A stretch of DNA of 64,000 bases from assembly GCA_032622095.1 (NCBI GenBank), contig CP136061.1, positions 52,215,762-52,279,761 of the forward strand, read 5' to 3'. The stretch is from Siphonodentalium dalli (taxonomy: Eukaryota > Mollusca > Scaphopoda > Gadilida > Siphonodentaliidae). Below the pieces are notes generated by a model, which was not told where the DNA came from, did not search any database, and saw nothing but the letters and a program-made list of their open reading frames with translations. Below are positions 22,906-33,416 of the stretch, in pieces. Both the position numbers and the translations under genes were made by a program. Position 1 is the stretch's first letter, and the number at the start of each line of letters is the position of its first letter.

Positions 22906-24779
22906 CAGCCAACGTTATATTATAAGCTAACGTTTTTTTTATCAACTGTTTTTTCATCAACCTCAGGATCCATCTTGGATTTCAATCTTTACACCATCAA
23001 CGTATTTGGATAACGAAACAGTCCGCATCTGTCTGTCAGCATATTGGGTGGCATTATTTGAATCAATAGGCAAACCAATTATAGCCCGCATTTATGAGCA
23101 GGTAATTATCAAATTGTACATGCACGATCAAGCTTCATATCTGGTGTAATTTGGCAATGTAAATACCATGTGCTTTGTTGCGAGCACACAAGACACCGAT
23201 CATTCTCAAACAGATGCTTATATTTGAAGTTTTAATACTAAATTTATACTACCCCCCCCCCCCCCCCCCGTCTACGAGACTAAATTTTTTTAAAATAATT
23301 CATAATTCATGGGCGATCTGATGCATGCAACTTAGTTTTTTTTGTATTTGACTGGCGTAGAAATAATATGGCTGACGGCGGCGTGTGACCAATATGGCTG
23401 TCGGCGGCGTGCAGTGTGGGCTGCGGGCTCTACCTATCTAATTTTGTCCTGGTTGATGGTCTGTCGGAATATGATCCATGATCTCTCGACAACGATTGAT
23501 TATAACACGTTCATATTAACGTTCTTGTGGGAATGGAAATAAGCGTCCATGCTAATCACCATGAGTACGCTTCATATCCGAGCAACGTCCCCTTTATGGT
23601 GCGAATTAGTACAACGTCTTTCAGTGGTGTACGTTAAGCGAGACCATTGGTTCACTGTTATGTACACACCACTTGAACCATTGTAGTTTCATCCGCGCCA
23701 AATTCAATGCCTATAGTGCTCAAATTATTCTTAAATATTATGGTTGGAGAGTTGGAAATTTAAATTTATTATTCACCAAACGTTTACGAAATTTCTATTT
23801 CCATGCGACTCGGTGCCTAATTTGTCACGGCATTGATATTATGTGCGAAATAGTTTTATAGCGCAGTGATATATCAGGAGGTCCGATGCATGTGTCTATT
23901 TGATCGTTTATCACTTCGATTGACAAATCGTTTAACACTTTATTTCAAGATGCCTCATAGTTTTGTCAAACGCCTATATGTGTTTGTTTCTATTTTCCTT
24001 TCATTAATTTCATTCATCTTATTGGCACAGCAAACGTTTCTAGTCTCCGTGTTGACCAATGTCGATATTTATCCGGGGCATATGCGATATAATAATACTG
24101 TGAGGCTTATTCATTCAGTCGAGTATATAGCTTCCCAACTCTCCGCCTGATAAACTGTATAAGTTGTATGAGTTGTTTATTGCTTACTGAATACCCAATT
24201 AAAGCCATACATAGTGTTTTAAACATTCACAAATTCACAATATCAAATTGTAGAGAATTCAATTATAATATTATTACCAACACATGCCGGACATCACTAC
24301 ATGTATCCAGTAAAGTACATAACTGAACGAAGTGTAGTTTAAAGTATTCAGGAGTTGCCTACCTGTTTTACTTAATAGAGTTTAGGGTGGAGCTAACTAA
24401 TAATTAATACAGTTATTTGCCAATAGCTGGTTATCATATTATATGATAATATCTGATGAGTGGGTTTCATTTCGCAAGCTTATTCCGAGTTTTATACATT
24501 TTGTAAACTCCCATCATACACATTTTCTGTGGACTTCATTTGAACCCAATATGACACGTATGACATTTACTTTTCCGTCATCGTTCAAAAACTGAAAACA
24601 AGATTTAAAATAGAAATTAATTTTCGTTTTTAAATTGAACTTGATTTAAACAAAAGTAAAACGACGGAAATAGTCAAAATATGCACGAAGCGCATTTATA
24701 AGAAGGTGCATAGGCCTCTATAACACAAAGAGGTCCCATGCCCCTTTGACGCTGCACGAAGGCTCTTGAATGGAAGCTG
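22906..24779. other. Non-coding between satellite and third AT-rich unit
   Basis: Holds a dispersed-repeat fragment (22,965-23,175) related to 10.5-10.7 kb and a C homopolymer at about 23,252-23,268. The short open frames at 23,342-24,150 resemble no known protein and I do not support them as genes. Confidence 0.45.
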
Positions 24780-25457
24780 TTTCAACTAGTTTACAATATG
24801 GATGTTTAAAATGAAATTATAATATTAATTTTCCACTCCGTCACAGAGAAACATCACTATTGTTTAGTCTTGTCTAATGTGATATTTGATTTGGGAAATA
24901 GTACACTATGTGTGGCTTCGACACCCATCTTTATTCCGGAGATTTTCATTTGCTTCTACTGCGTGTGGGCGGGAACGAATAGACACTGCCAAAAGAGATT
25001 TTCTATTAAGAAAATATTTCTTCATTTGAGATTTATGTTTTCATTTTAAGAAATAATATTCTTAGAACACGTTTAAAAACGTTATTCACATTTATCAGAT
25101 ATTTTCCTATCTATAATTGTTTTCTAGAATTAAGAGAAACATTCTAGCTTATAAAAGCACATATTAGAAAGCAAGAATTTTGTGCTTGTGTTTTAGAAAG
25201 TGACCAGTGAAAGTGATACGTTTTTTTTCATGATTTTTGAAAAAAAGTTTTTGGAGAGTAAGAAATGTGATTTCTTTCCTGATTTTCGAAAAAAAAGTTT
25301 TAGAGAACAAGAATAAAACACCTATAAGAAATGCATGACTTGAATCTAATCTAATAAGAAAATACAAACATTTGTTATCACCGAACCAGATCAAGCCATA
25401 TGTTCAAGTATACAGCAGGAATAACTATCAAAACCACAAATATTCCCCTGTATCATG
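24780..25457 (+). repeat. Third copy of the AT-rich foldback unit (left side)
   Basis: From TCAACTAGTTTACAATATGG to ATTCCCCTGTATCATGG this follows the units at 18.5-19.3 and 19.75-20.5 kb. It is more diverged and has small deletions. It is the innermost left-hand partner of the inverted unit at 35,401-36,170. Confidence 0.8.
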
Positions 25458-25579
25458 GTAAAGGTGGATTATCTCTTTGTAAACATGTATTATATAGTTA
25501 CCGGGGTGTCAAATATTAGATCTGAATTGAAGACTCCTGTCCGGAAATGCTTGTATCGATTAATAATCATTTTATTTCG

Positions 25580-26315
25580 AATATTTTCTGGTCTAAAAAG
25601 GTGTGGTTGTTCAACGAACAATAGTGGTTACAGTTAACAGAGGCCATACATTGTATGGTGTAATTTTGTCACAAATGAACGTTAATTATACTCATTATCG
25701 CTTATGGATATGGAATAAAACAATACAGCCAATCAATATGGGACATTTGACGTTCAGTTGGTAACCATGGGAACAGCCTAATGCTCTCTTTCGTTAAATG
25801 GTATAACCCGAATGGTCTGTTCTAATATTTTCTGGTCTCGATAGGTATGGTTGTTTAACGAACAATAGTGGTTACAGTTAACAGAGGCCATACACTGTAT
25901 GGTGTAATGTTGTCACAAATGAATGTTAATTATACTCATTATCGCTTATGGATATGGAATAAAATAATACAGCCAATCAATATGGGACATTTGACGTTCA
26001 GTTGGTAACCACGGGAACAGCCTAATGCTCTCTTTCGTTAAATGGTATAACCCGAATGGTCTGTTCTAATATTTTCTGGTCTCGATAGGTATGGTTGTTT
26101 AACGAACAATAGTGGTTACAGTTAACAGAGGCCATACACTGTATGGTGTAATGTTGTCACAAATGAACGTTAATTATACTCATTATCGCTTATGGATATG
26201 GAATAAAATAATACAGCCAATCAATATGGGACATTTGACGTTCAGTGGGTAACCATGGGAACAGCCCAATGCTCTCTTTTGCTATATGGTATCACCCGAA
26301 TAGTCTGTTCTAAAA
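25580..26315 (+). repeat. 244-bp tandem triplication
   Basis: Three copies start at 25,580, 25,825 and 26,069 with ATATTTTCTGGTCT and run through GTGGTTACAGTTAACAGAGG, CACTCATTATCGC-like and GGGACATTTGACGTTCAG to CCCGAATGGTCTG. Copies two and three are nearly identical. Each holds a small palindrome (GCCATACACTGTATGGTG). No coding potential. Confidence 0.9.
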
Positions 26316-26599
26316 ATAGACAAATAAACGGTCCCAATACGGTTCTTTCTGGACAAGGGTCTCCAGTTCATATATATTATTTTATATTCACGGAACTATT
26401 TCAATTTTGTTAAATTCTGCATGTTATTTTCGATTTGTTTCTACATCATTAATCTATTTGTGTGTACTGTTTAGGTACATCTTCAATTATCCTTTTTAGG
26501 ATAAATCAAGACCGTGTTGTGTGATCTCACGTAATAGTGCAAATAACGGAATATCTTAACATGAAGTTAGAACATATTTCTGTTTTTTGTAGTGACCAC

Positions 26600-27801
26600 C
26601 AGGGTTGGGGTGATTACATACCAATGTAATCGATTACGATTACAATTACTTTTGATTTACATGATTACAATTACGATTACTGATTACATGTTTTCAAATC
26701 TAATCGATTACGATTACAATTACTTTAGTAAATGTAATCGATTACTTTTTGATTACATCTGATTACAATTGTTGGTTTCTAACCATTTTGTTCGCATAGG
26801 AATAAATAATGAAATAATTCAAATTAACATGTCTAAAATGATTGAATAAAGACATCACTGCATAACATGGAAACAAGAAACGACTGAAACAATAGAGAGA
26901 TGCAAGCAAAAAACATAAAAACTTGTTTTTACATTTACATGTATTGGAAAGGTTTCATCATGAAGTTATGCATCAACTTATTGGGAATACATTATGTTTT
27001 ATTGTATTTATTTATGTAAATAATTTTTAATATATTTTTAATTTTCTTACATGCATTCAAACGAACGCATAATATTTATGAAAATATCACCAGAAACAAT
27101 TATAAAATATTTGCATGTTCTGTTAGATTCAATTCCCAACACAATGAAGATAACATTAAGATTAATTTGATGGTCATCCGTTGTTAATCCTGATGAGGAT
27201 TAAATTAGGCTTAACTCCATGGGTGCAGTAAATGACAAACCAGCTAATTAGGTCTACCGATGTACTTCACACCTTCTTTGTTCAGTTAATTAGCCCTATG
27301 GTACCAGTGTGACTTTACAGCCATTGTCTGCAGCAGTCCCAATTCAATTTAATCTTAATTGAAGTTGGCTACCCTATTTATTCATATTAGAACATTTCAT
27401 TTGTCTGTATCACAAGTTTATTGCTATTCATGCTGTATTCAACAATTGTGTGTTGTTATCTGTGTCCACTGCCAGAATGTACATACACACTGTACCACTA
27501 ACATAAGACATGGCAAAATTGTATTAAGTTTCTAATATGTTGTATGTATCTTTGCACACTCCATAGTACCACAGTATGAGACTATGAGTATCCAATAGCC
27601 ATCCATATAGATATTTTAGTAAAAGTAATCAAAAAGTAATCAAAATGTAATCATGATTACAGGTACATTTGAAAGTAATCGATTACGATTACGATTACTT
27701 GTAATCAAGAAATGTCATGATTACTGATTACAGATGATTACTACAAATTTTGTAATCGATTACTTTGATTACAATTACTGATTACGATTACCCCAACCCT
27801 G
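26600..27801. mobile_element. Non-autonomous hAT-type element (1.2 kb)
   Basis: The ends are CAGGGTTGGGGT and its complement, and both are flanked by a perfect 8-bp duplication GTGACCAC (26,592-26,599 and 27,802-27,809). An 8-bp target duplication and CAGGG termini are characteristic of hAT transposons. The subterminal 150-200 bases at each end consist of many copies of GTAATCGATTAC/GATTACAATTAC, so the arms pair over a long distance. The interior has no transposase frame. It is a MITE that needs a transposase from elsewhere. Confidence 0.9.
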
Positions 27802-27911
27802 GTGACCACGTGTGTTGTGAATTCTTGATCAATCGAACTGAAATATAATAAGGTGCAGATGTTAGCGTATAATAAATACCCTGTGCGCATTTCGCAGAAA
27901 GAGGAGGAAGT

Positions 27912-27918
27912 CTATATA
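27912..27918 (+). promoter_or_regulatory. Possible TATA box of the NOF-like gene
   Basis: CTATATACC lies about 66-72 bases upstream of the ATG at 27,984 and only ~110 bases from the right end of the hAT-type MITE. Position and sequence suit a core promoter, but there is no other support. Confidence 0.35.
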
Positions 27919-27983
27919 CCTTGCAGCATGCGAGCATATATATAATAACAAGGAAAAACAGGTGTGTGCAACTTAGTGTGAAA

Positions 27984-28868
27984 ATGTCGGATATCAATAA
28001 ACTGGTCGCTTGTCTTAAAACTTTAGATGATTTGAGTCGCTTACGAGATGGTTGGCGAGATCCGTCCTCGATATGGGGTGATATTTGTAAGAAGTGCGGA
28101 CTCCCGTCCATAAAACGCAAGTGGGCATACACAACTTGGAACTGTAATCGCTATAAAGTACGAAATATCGTCATGAAATGGAGACGTTGCAACCAGCGAC
28201 AAACATGGACCGGGAAATTCGCGACGAACACACATGTCCGCACAACAGGTGATGCTGATACGTCAAAAGATGAGTCAAACACAAATACGATAACGACATG
28301 TACCGGCACCCCAGATGAGGGGGACATTGTTAGAGAAACGGACACGAGTCTCTATGAAAATAAACAGGAAAAGGACACGGCTATGTATGATGATGGGGTA
28401 GGCACCAATAAGAAATTTGCGACGAGCACACATGTCCGCACAACAGGTGATGCTAATACGTCTAAAGATGTGTTACAGATCAAGATAACGCCATGCAGTC
28501 CAATTGATGGGGACATTGCGATATCAAGTGACACGAGTGTTTCTGAAAGAAGAAAGAAAACACACATGGAAGCAAACCGGTTCAAGTTTAATATAAGTGC
28601 TACAGAGTTGAATACGATCGCCCCTTCTCATTCCAAAAAAATGTTACAGGGCGATTGGAAAAGGATTTTCTCTAATAAAATTCACGATAAAGGACAGGTG
28701 TGTCCCATAAAAGTTACCTACAACCGCGTGAAAGAGACATTTTCCCAAAAACTTCATGCTCCATATTTTCGTGGGAAAGCGGAATGTAGATTCAAAGGGT
28801 GTCAAACTTGTTTAGGATATTTAAAGAGCCAAAACGAGGGGGAAAAGCACGTGTACACGTTACTGTGA
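27984..28868 (+). CDS. NOF/MULE-type transposon ORF1 (N-terminal part, 294 aa)
   Basis: The start is the ATG at 27,984 (MSDINKLVACLKTL); the open frame upstream offers only a TTG. The N-terminal third has a compact Cys/Trp segment (GDICKKCGLP, then KRKWAYTTWNC). The middle contains an internal duplication: FATNTHVRTTGDADTSKD is repeated as FATSTHVRTTGDANTSKD about 67 residues later. The end (APYFRGKAECRFKGCQTC) matches the Cys-containing segment that precedes the catalytic domain in NOF-type MULE proteins. The true continuation is in the -1 frame (ORF at 28,790-30,697), so residues after about GCQTC are probably not used. It is likely the amino-terminal part of the transposase rather than an independent protein. 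Confidence 0.62.
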   Translation: MSDINKLVACLKTLDDLSRLRDGWRDPSSIWGDICKKCGLPSIKRKWAYTTWNCNRYKVRNIVMKWRRCNQRQTWTGKFATNTHVRTTGDADTSKDESNTNTITTCTGTPDEGDIVRETDTSLYENKQEKDTAMYDDGVGTNKKFATSTHVRTTGDANTSKDVLQIKITPCSPIDGDIAISSDTSVSERRKKTHMEANRFKFNISATELNTIAPSHSKKMLQGDWKRIFSNKIHDKGQVCPIKVTYNRVKETFSQKLHAPYFRGKAECRFKGCQTCLGYLKSQNEGEKHVYTLL

Positions 28869-30697
28869 GTGGTACAAGAATAGAACACAAAGGTACACCA
28901 AAACGGAGACGTGTGTCTGGGTCGGAGAAGAGGGAAATACTTGCTGATTTGAAGGAATTTGGGCCAAGTGAGACCTTTCACAAACGGCTTGGGCGAATTT
29001 CTTCTGGATCATTCGACTCAAATAACTTGGACGGTTGTCCACAGCCCATTGCCCTGGCCAAGATACTATCAAGGTACAATTTACAATACCGTTTGGATAT
29101 AAATAACATTATTGAATGCAATTTTTTAAATAAGATATACAAAGAGGAGGATCACGACAATGACGTTATCAAGGGGTATATCCAGTATGTATGTGCGGTA
29201 CCGTTTACGCTTATTCTATTTACAGAAGGCCAGCTTAAAGCAGCAAAGCAATATTTGATTAATGGTGGTATCTTGTTTTTAGATGCCACGGGCAGCGTTG
29301 TTCGCAAAGTCGAGAATCAAAACAGAGTATTTTATTACTCCCTAGTAATGAGGATCGGCGAAAAGGGGCCGCCATTGCCCGTGGCAGAAATGATCACCAC
29401 AGACCACTCAACAGTCAACATTCAAAACTTTCTGTCTCGATTTGCAAAGGAATGCTCCAACGTTAACGGCAAAAGGGCTATTCCAAAACGACTGGAAATT
29501 GACTTTTCTTGGGCCATGATACATGCCGGGTGCCTATCCTTTAATAACCTGGGCTTGCGTGATTATTTGCGACGTTGTTGGGACCTTTGCTCTGGGGAGA
29601 CGCAAATTTCAAACGGTCCACAATGTGTTATTCACATCTGTTCGGCCCACATGATGCACAATTTTGCTACACGACTACGGGATGTAATACCATCGAAAGA
29701 ACACCGGCAGCTATACATGTTTTGTTGCGCAAGACTCCTCAATGCGAAACAGCTCTCAAAAGCGTCCGATCTGTTTAAGCAAACGTGCCTCCTGTTCAAT
29801 TCTCAAAAGGCAAATTCCCTTGTCAATGACGTGGCTAGAGAGCTGAATCGTGAGCTTCAACAAGAACAAGAGACTTCCTACGACGATGTTCAACGGGAAT
29901 CATGTACACAGATGGCTGACAAAGAGTTAGCTCCCAGGAAATCTCTACGCGAACAATCTCAGTTCCATACATTTTTCACAAACATTATTTCTAAAATTCC
30001 TGACATAAAAGACGGCACTGTTAATAATTATTTCTATCCCCGTGCCATAGATTTCTTAATGAAACGTATGTATATATTCCCAATGTGGTCTGGAATTTGT
30101 CTAAATCAATCTAGAGAGACGAATAACATTGTTGAGACGTTGTTTTCTATTGTCAAAAATAGCATCCTACAAAGAAAGAAACGCCTAAGAGTGGGGGACT
30201 TCGTGAGACGTTTGCATCAAAGTTTTCCGGGGAGGCTTCGCCGAGTAGAGATGCATCGTAAATCGAACGAGAAAGCCGATGATACACAGAGCAACCTATC
30301 AACGCCGAAGAAAAGAAGGACTGAAAACTGTGTCAGTGATATAGTCGAAGAAAACAATGGGAAGTCACCAAGGAAGAAAAGAAAAATGAAAGAAAATAGA
30401 GAAATGACAAAAGGAGACGGCAAAGGGAAGAAAAAGAAGCATGTACCGGATGAGAATTTGAGTGGAAAAAAGAAAGAAACCTCACAGCACCGAAAGACAG
30501 TTCATGGTAAAATGTCTAAGGACAAGCCAGCTAGTCAGAGGAAATTGTCAAATGGTGATACAGGACTGCAGAATTGCAGAGCGGTAGCAGATAAAAAAGA
30601 AATAGAATGTAAAACAGGGCGCAGTAAGAAGGGTAATTGTGTAAGAAAGAAGCAAAATGAGAAAATGAAAGTCGATAATAACGAGGATGCGGATTGA
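28790..30697 (+). CDS. NOF/MULE-type transposase catalytic region
   Basis: The frame opens after a TAG at 28,787 and has no ATG near its start; a GTG at 28,799 is the only early near-cognate codon. Numbering from that GTG, the DDE-type core shows D162 (ILFLDATGS), D235 (LEIDFSWAMIHA), the C-x2-H element C281/H284 (HICSAHMMHNF) and E446 (TNNIVETLFS), which is the arrangement of MULE transposases. PLPVAEMITTDHST between the first two acidic residues is typical of animal NOF-like copies. The last 150 residues are very rich in Lys and Arg (KRKMKENREM, GKGKKKKH) and should be nuclear and DNA-binding. The frame ends at TGA (30,695-30,697), but the same frame continues open to 31,291. The product probably binds transposon ends and catalyses cut-and-paste transposition, if it is still active. 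Confidence 0.78.
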   Translation: MQRVSNLFRIFKEPKRGGKARVHVTVSGTRIEHKGTPKRRRVSGSEKREILADLKEFGPSETFHKRLGRISSGSFDSNNLDGCPQPIALAKILSRYNLQYRLDINNIIECNFLNKIYKEEDHDNDVIKGYIQYVCAVPFTLILFTEGQLKAAKQYLINGGILFLDATGSVVRKVENQNRVFYYSLVMRIGEKGPPLPVAEMITTDHSTVNIQNFLSRFAKECSNVNGKRAIPKRLEIDFSWAMIHAGCLSFNNLGLRDYLRRCWDLCSGETQISNGPQCVIHICSAHMMHNFATRLRDVIPSKEHRQLYMFCCARLLNAKQLSKASDLFKQTCLLFNSQKANSLVNDVARELNRELQQEQETSYDDVQRESCTQMADKELAPRKSLREQSQFHTFFTNIISKIPDIKDGTVNNYFYPRAIDFLMKRMYIFPMWSGICLNQSRETNNIVETLFSIVKNSILQRKKRLRVGDFVRRLHQSFPGRLRRVEMHRKSNEKADDTQSNLSTPKKRRTENCVSDIVEENNGKSPRKKRKMKENREMTKGDGKGKKKKHVPDENLSGKKKETSQHRKTVHGKMSKDKPASQRKLSNGDTGLQNCRAVADKKEIECKTGRSKKGNCVRKKQNEKMKVDNNEDAD

Positions 30698-33416
30698 TTG
30701 GCAAATAATTATGACGGCCTGAAGTCAGATGGGGAGGTTCTTAACATGACAGAGAAGTGGGCAAAGAGAGACAAAAGGAAAAAGTCAAAATATTTCAGCC
30801 CAAGCGGACCTGACGTACAATTCAGTGTACAAGATATAGACACATCCAGAAACCAGTTTCAGTTCCGATCGTTCAACTGTCCGCCATGGGGAGGGTCCTT
30901 CAAAGGGAACTCTGGGAAATATGTAAACTTGACCAATACATGCCCCATTGACAATATGTTGTTCATATTATATTATATCACGAGGTCTCGAACCGATATT
31001 GATACTAAACTCCGTTTTATGAACATCAGCAAGGTAAATATATTGATGGACGTTCTAGAAAAGTTTTCGAAAGGCAAATGGTACGAAGGAAAGCGGCTGT
31101 GGCTCCAGAATGTTTGTGGTTTTAAAGAGCATCCCAGGACCACTGAGTGGGATGTTTGGGGCTCAGAAGAAGAGCATATTCTCGAACATCTTGATGTCAT
31201 CCAGGAGCGAGTTTGGACAAGCACATGTGACAGTGATACGTGTCCCGTCAAAACAAGAATTCGGCGTAGCAGAGGCATTTCGCTGAGGTAGCTATTATGA
31301 TTAGTATATTATATTATATGCAGTGTCATGTGATGACCGTGAAACATTGCAGGCGTAGACAACCAGTTAACATTTTACGTACGACATGATTTCAAAGACA
31401 ATGGCTTTTACCAAAATTAATTTCCAAAATACCTATACACACCATGCATAGTATAGATAGGGGATCTCCAACGAGTTATTTTGGGATATAAGAATTTATG
31501 AAACGATTTTGATCAATTTGATTTACAACGAGTCGTAGACGGATTGTGAATCAAATTTATGAAACGAGTTTCATAAAATGTTATATCCCAACATAAAAGG
31601 TTGAAGATCTTGTATATTGCATGGAAACATATAGCGCTTGATGCCATTTTAACAACTCAAAATCCTTAAAAGAAGATGCAAAATGGCGGAGACGTTTAAC
31701 ATACGACAGTATTGCGCTCTGGGGCTTGCGATGGAAAATGTAGTCCCCAATTTCTTCGTTTTTGTTTTATGGTTTATGGCAATTATGCCAAAGGGGATGT
31801 CAGGAATGATAACTTATTGGCAAGGTCCGCAAGAACCACATCGAGCAGGCAGATAAAAACCCGCGTGATGCATCGACTGGTAACTGGAAGGCGTGAACCC
31901 ACGGCTATCTAAAAGTCAACAAAAACAGTTAGGATAGTAGATCGGTTGATTATTCATCGGTTATGTGAAGTTTTAATTATGCGATAATAGTATAAGGCAT
32001 TTACATGTATATATTGAGTATACAGAGAAGTTACACACCCATAGTTACACAAATATAGATAAAGGTCATCGTAGCATGCATTGGATGAGTATATATACCT
32101 GTAGTTCCCGATAAATATAGTTAAAGGTCATCGTAGTGTGCATTGGATGAGAATATATACATGTAGTTCCCGATAAATATAGTTAAAGGTCATCGTAGTA
32201 TATTAGATGTATGGATATTGTTTGCAAATTCCCAAATATATGTTTATGACGTATATTACCCCATTTCCATCCATAGTTATGATGCATAGTAACCCTCCCC
32301 ATTTATGTATGATGTATACGACGCCCATCTTACAGTTATCATGTATATCACTCCTTTCCCATTTCATAGTTAAGTTTTATGCCAACACGTTAACGTGTAT
32401 GTCAGATATGATAATTTGGGCAAACTATATATAGTTGAAGGTTATCGTCTCTTATTGGACGAGCAGTTACTCATAATATCGTTAAGGGTTATCGTTGCCC
32501 ATAGGATGAAAATTGTTAGTAAATTCATAAATATATGGATAGAGTTAAATGGTTTCAATAGATGCATACATACAGCAACAGTTTATCGCTGTTAGATATT
32601 ATATATTTTGATTTTATAACCCTTATTATAAATGGCACACCTTTTCTGGTGGTATGTTTATGTATATGTTTATTGTTATGCAGTGTTTGACTATCAGTAT
32701 ATCCTGATGGTTTTGGAGGAAAAATAATTAACCCATTTTGGAAAATGTTTACTAAGACCATGGCCAAAAGATAGCATTTATAAAGTTGGGATCGAAAAAA
32801 CTATACCAGCAAAGAGTTCTCAAGAGCGTAACTCTGGTATATCAGACATCAAATACAGCCTGTTTGTGTGATAGGTTTCGGCCCTTAACGCTCTATTGGG
32901 TCAGGCGTTTGATCACTATTCTAACTACACTTGTAGAGCTCATATATTCCACCCAAAATCTAGGAATTATTTTTAATTCTGGCAGGGAAACTTGATATTG
33001 AACAAATAACGCAGGGAACGTATTTTTGTTTAATACAAACTTATTCATCTAATATATTTTACATAGAGTGAAGATACCTACTCGAGATTGCATGAATTGT
33101 GCGACTATTTTGAGCTGATTTCGCCATGCGTCTGTCACTAACTTGAAACACTCCTGTGTGCTCATTCCGGCAACATAACTTTTTTATGTGGAAGGCAAGG
33201 CAGAAACTCCTAATTGTTTATACAACGTATTCTGATTACAGGTACAGAATCGTGGCGTTTACTTCTTTGTCAAATGGCCACATCACAGCCCAGGTGAAGG
33301 ATGTGTCAAGAGATCTCTGGTACAAATACGACGGGAATCGGGACAGGAAACTTAGAAAAATAAGAGAGTTAGATTTCAGTAGCGTTGACAACCTTATATT
33401 GGAGGAAATCGTTTGA
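30698..33416 (+). CDS. Cysteine-protease-like C-terminal module of the NOF-like gene (two exons)
   Basis: The segment continues in the same frame as the transposase after a single TGA, to a donor at 31,287/31,288 (CTGAG|GTAGCT, phase 2). The matching acceptor is TGATTACAG at 33,241, and exon 33,242-33,416 continues YRIVAFTSLSNGHITAQV, then LWYKYDGN, and ends at TGA. The two exons together supply a likely Cys (NLTNTCPIDNMLF, codon at 30,941), His (SNGHITA) and Asp (WYKYDG), in the order Cys-His-Asp of papain-fold deubiquitinase-like peptidases. The exact family is uncertain. The first ATG after the TGA encodes MTEKWAKR (30,746). The module is either reached by read-through, spliced, or stranded by a nonsense mutation. 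The 1.95-kb intron holds short repeats and one palindrome. Confidence 0.55.
31455..31612. mobile_element. Short palindromic MITE-like element in the intron
   Basis: The arms GATCTCCAACGAGTTATTTT/GGGATATAAG and CTTATATCCC-like/GGTTGAAGATC pair imperfectly, with the repeated AATTTATGAAACGA motif inside. A related structure with GATCTACAACGAGTCCCC arms is at about 41,550-41,705. No target duplication was verified. Confidence 0.45.
32050..32205 (+). repeat. ~72-bp tandem repeat (2.3 copies)
   Basis: The unit is ATAGTTAAAGGTCATCGTAG, then GCATTGGATGAGAATATATAC and TGTAGTTCCCGATAA. More diverged copies of GTTGAAGGTTATCG are seen near 32,432 and 32,480. It lies in the intron of the NOF-like gene. 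Confidence 0.7.

Noticed and set aside
21542-23013. Series of overlapping Gly/Ser/His/Ile-rich frames
   Set aside because: Product of the 40-bp satellite; the unit is translated in different frames from copy to copy.
23342-24150. Short plus-strand frames with hydrophobic stretches
   Set aside because: No splice structure, family match or repeated conservation supports them as genes.
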